A stretch of 26,660 bases of DNA from Planctomycetaceae bacterium (GTDB lineage: Bacteria; Planctomycetota; Phycisphaerae; Phycisphaerales; SM1A02): contig NYVB01000129.1 in the NCBI GenBank assembly GCA_002684315.1, positions 17,753 through 44,412 on the forward strand, in the 5' to 3' direction. The number at the start of each line of letters is the position of its first letter. The first letter of the stretch is position 1. The notes under the pieces are model-generated. The model ran no database searches and was not told where the DNA came from. It was given only the letters and a program-made list of their open reading frames with translations. Of the stretch, positions 25,454 through 26,660 are shown piece after piece. The translations under genes and the position numbers were made by a program.

Positions 25454-26660
25454 TCAGTCATCCCAACTGAAATCGTAAGCGCTCGCTTCATAGTAGTAGT
25501 GGTTCGTCGGCACACCACGTCGTTCGATGTCCATGTTGGCATCGAAGGGTGAATAGTTCGACGGGACGAACCCCGAGAGAATCGTCTCGATGAAACCGTC
25601 ACTGCCGTTCGAGAAAGAGCCCGCAGGTGCCGAACTCGACGCGAAGTTGACGGGACCCATGGACGCGCCCGGAAGAGAGTGGCTGCTTTCGATTCTGAAG
25701 TTATCGAAGACACAGGTGGACAACTGGAACACCTGGTTGACATTCATGTCACTCGGGGCGAGCTTGTTCATGACGGTGTCACGCACGAGGAAGTGCGAGA
25801 CGGTGCTTCCAAAGAGGACTCGTGTGTTCCTGAAGGTGCATGAATCCATGACGACATGATCGAACGGCTGCATCCAGTTGAAGGTCTGTGAGACGTACTT
25901 GGAATCAATGCACCAGCGGATGAATGCGAAGTTCTCCATGGGGTGCCCGTTGATGTGCGACACCTGGGTGTAATGATTCGTCGCGGAGATGTCTGCGAAG
26001 ATCCTGTTTTCGACGTTGGGACCATTGGCCGACGTGAACTGAATGATGTCAGGATGCTGTCCGTGGTTGGCGTTGTAGTTGTCCATCTTGTCGATTTTGA
26101 GGTTGATGACCACACCTGGTGAACCACCGAAGGCATCGGCTGAGAGTCGGGTGAAAGTCACGTTCTTGGCCATGGTCACACCAGTGATGCCCTTGGCAAC
26201 GTTCTCGAGATCGACATCCTTCATCCAGCAACCGAGCTTCCACTCGGTGAATGGTTTGGCGAGACGTTGGTTATCGCTGAGGAGACCCCATCCATATTCG
26301 GAATCGAGGTGGGTCACCTTCAGGTTGTCGAAGAAGATTCGGTTGTCCTTTGAGAAACTTCCCGTGAACAGATTTTGACGACCATTATCGGGGACTTCTT
26401 CCGTGATCACGGTGAGGTTCTTGATGTGAACCGACATGGCCTTGCCGTATCCGATTGCCTTGGAACCTCTGATGATCACATCATCCCTGTTGAGACCGGC
26501 AGCGCCACTGACCGTGAGAACCTTGCGCTCTTCGGTGTTCATGAAACTGCTGTGAATCTGTGAAAGCCAGGTATGAGTACCAGCAGCGAGCTCGATGCGA
26601 CCACCGTAGATGGCTGGTCCCATCGACTGGATTGCTTCATCGATGGTTTCAAACTGACTC
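25454..26660 (-). CDS. Right-handed beta-helix protein, C-terminal part (5' end outside window)
   Basis: The frame is open from its TGA at 25454-25456 to the window edge, about 402 codons, so the N-terminus and any signal peptide are missing. Near the edge it reads IDEAIQSMGPAIYGGRIELAAG, the usual entry of pectate-lyase-like beta-helix proteins. Repeating short strands with Asn/Asp/Val patterns follow (VIIRGS, VHIKNLTVI, RIFFDNLKVT, HVVMDSCTF, THESS-type turns). Such folds are polysaccharide lyases, epimerases, hydrolases or phage-like adhesins. I see no specific catalytic set, so function stays open. It ends YYYEASAYDFSWDD and has no exosortase tag. It lies tail to tail with rfbB and could act on the polymer made by the operon. 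Confidence 0.75.
   Translation of the reverse strand, partial: SQFETIDEAIQSMGPAIYGGRIELAAGTHTWLSQIHSSFMNTEERKVLTVSGAAGLNRDDVIIRGSKAIGYGKAMSVHIKNLTVITEEVPDNGRQNLFTGSFSKDNRIFFDNLKVTHLDSEYGWGLLSDNQRLAKPFTEWKLGCWMKDVDLENVAKGITGVTMAKNVTFTRLSADAFGGSPGVVINLKIDKMDNYNANHGQHPDIIQFTSANGPNVENRIFADISATNHYTQVSHINGHPMENFAFIRWCIDSKYVSQTFNWMQPFDHVVMDSCTFRNTRVLFGSTVSHFLVRDTVMNKLAPSDMNVNQVFQLSTCVFDNFRIESSHSLPGASMGPVNFASSSAPAGSFSNGSDGFIETILSGFVPSNYSPFDANMDIERRGVPTNHYYYEASAYDFSWDD

Noticed and set aside
1..26660. CRISPR arrays, insertion sequences, tRNA or rRNA genes
   Set aside because: None were seen: no regularly spaced direct repeats, no transposase-like frames with terminal repeats, and no tRNA cloverleaf features in the few intergenic regions.

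Overview
The window is almost entirely an extracellular-polysaccharide and protein-sorting locus of a Gram-negative-type bacterium. Best guess on organism: a planctomycete, perhaps of the Phycisphaerae. This is inferred from the exosortase plus a VPLPTP-type C-terminal sorting signal, moderate GC, heavy use of AGA/AGG arginine codons, and soluble beta-helix domains on the polysaccharide enzymes. No rRNA, tRNA or other phylogenetic marker is present, so this stays an inference.

Layout. (1) 1-1576, + strand: the tail of a probable sulfotransferase and a Wzx-type flippase, the end of a cluster that begins outside the window. (2) 6658-1593, - strand: a compact four-gene run read leftwards (GT4-like glycosyltransferase, second Wzx-type flippase, asparagine-synthase-like protein, hexapeptide acyltransferase). 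It converges on the first flippase. (3) 6769-9062, + strand: a membrane-anchored NodB-type polysaccharide deacetylase and a Wzy/O-antigen-ligase-like polytopic protein. (4) 9063-10197: a stand-alone secreted protein with an exosortase sorting signal and a probable internal thioester domain. It has a 279-bp AT-rich leader, its own strong terminator and codon use unlike its neighbours. (5) 10295-25444, + strand: a roughly 15-kb run of 12 genes, most joined by 4-base ATGA or GTGA overlaps. In order they encode a PssD/PssE (Alg14/Alg13-like) glycosyltransferase pair, a degenerate nucleotidyltransferase with a left-handed beta-helix tail, exosortase, EpsI, a Wzz/Wzc-like co-polymerase with ATPase domain, a priming sugar-phosphate transferase with an unusual soluble N-terminus, a 1434-residue membrane-anchored TPR protein, and the complete dTDP-L-rhamnose pathway (rfbA, rfbC, rfbD, rfbB). 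(6) 25454-26660, - strand: the C-terminal part of a large right-handed beta-helix protein, cut by the window edge.

How the parts fit. The long operon makes and assembles a probably rhamnose-containing polymer. The priming transferase loads the lipid carrier, PssD/PssE adds a sugar, a flippase and the Wzy-like protein export and polymerise, and the Wzc-like protein sets chain length. The TPR protein would organise the periplasmic or outer steps. Exosortase and EpsI process proteins carrying the sorting signal. The small secreted protein upstream is the obvious local client, and its Cys/Gln pair suggests it may bind covalently to a surface or to the polymer.

The most unusual points are this putative thioester-type exosortase substrate, the apparently inactive nucleotidyltransferase translationally coupled to exosortase, and the priming transferase whose usual membrane N-terminus is replaced by a soluble domain.
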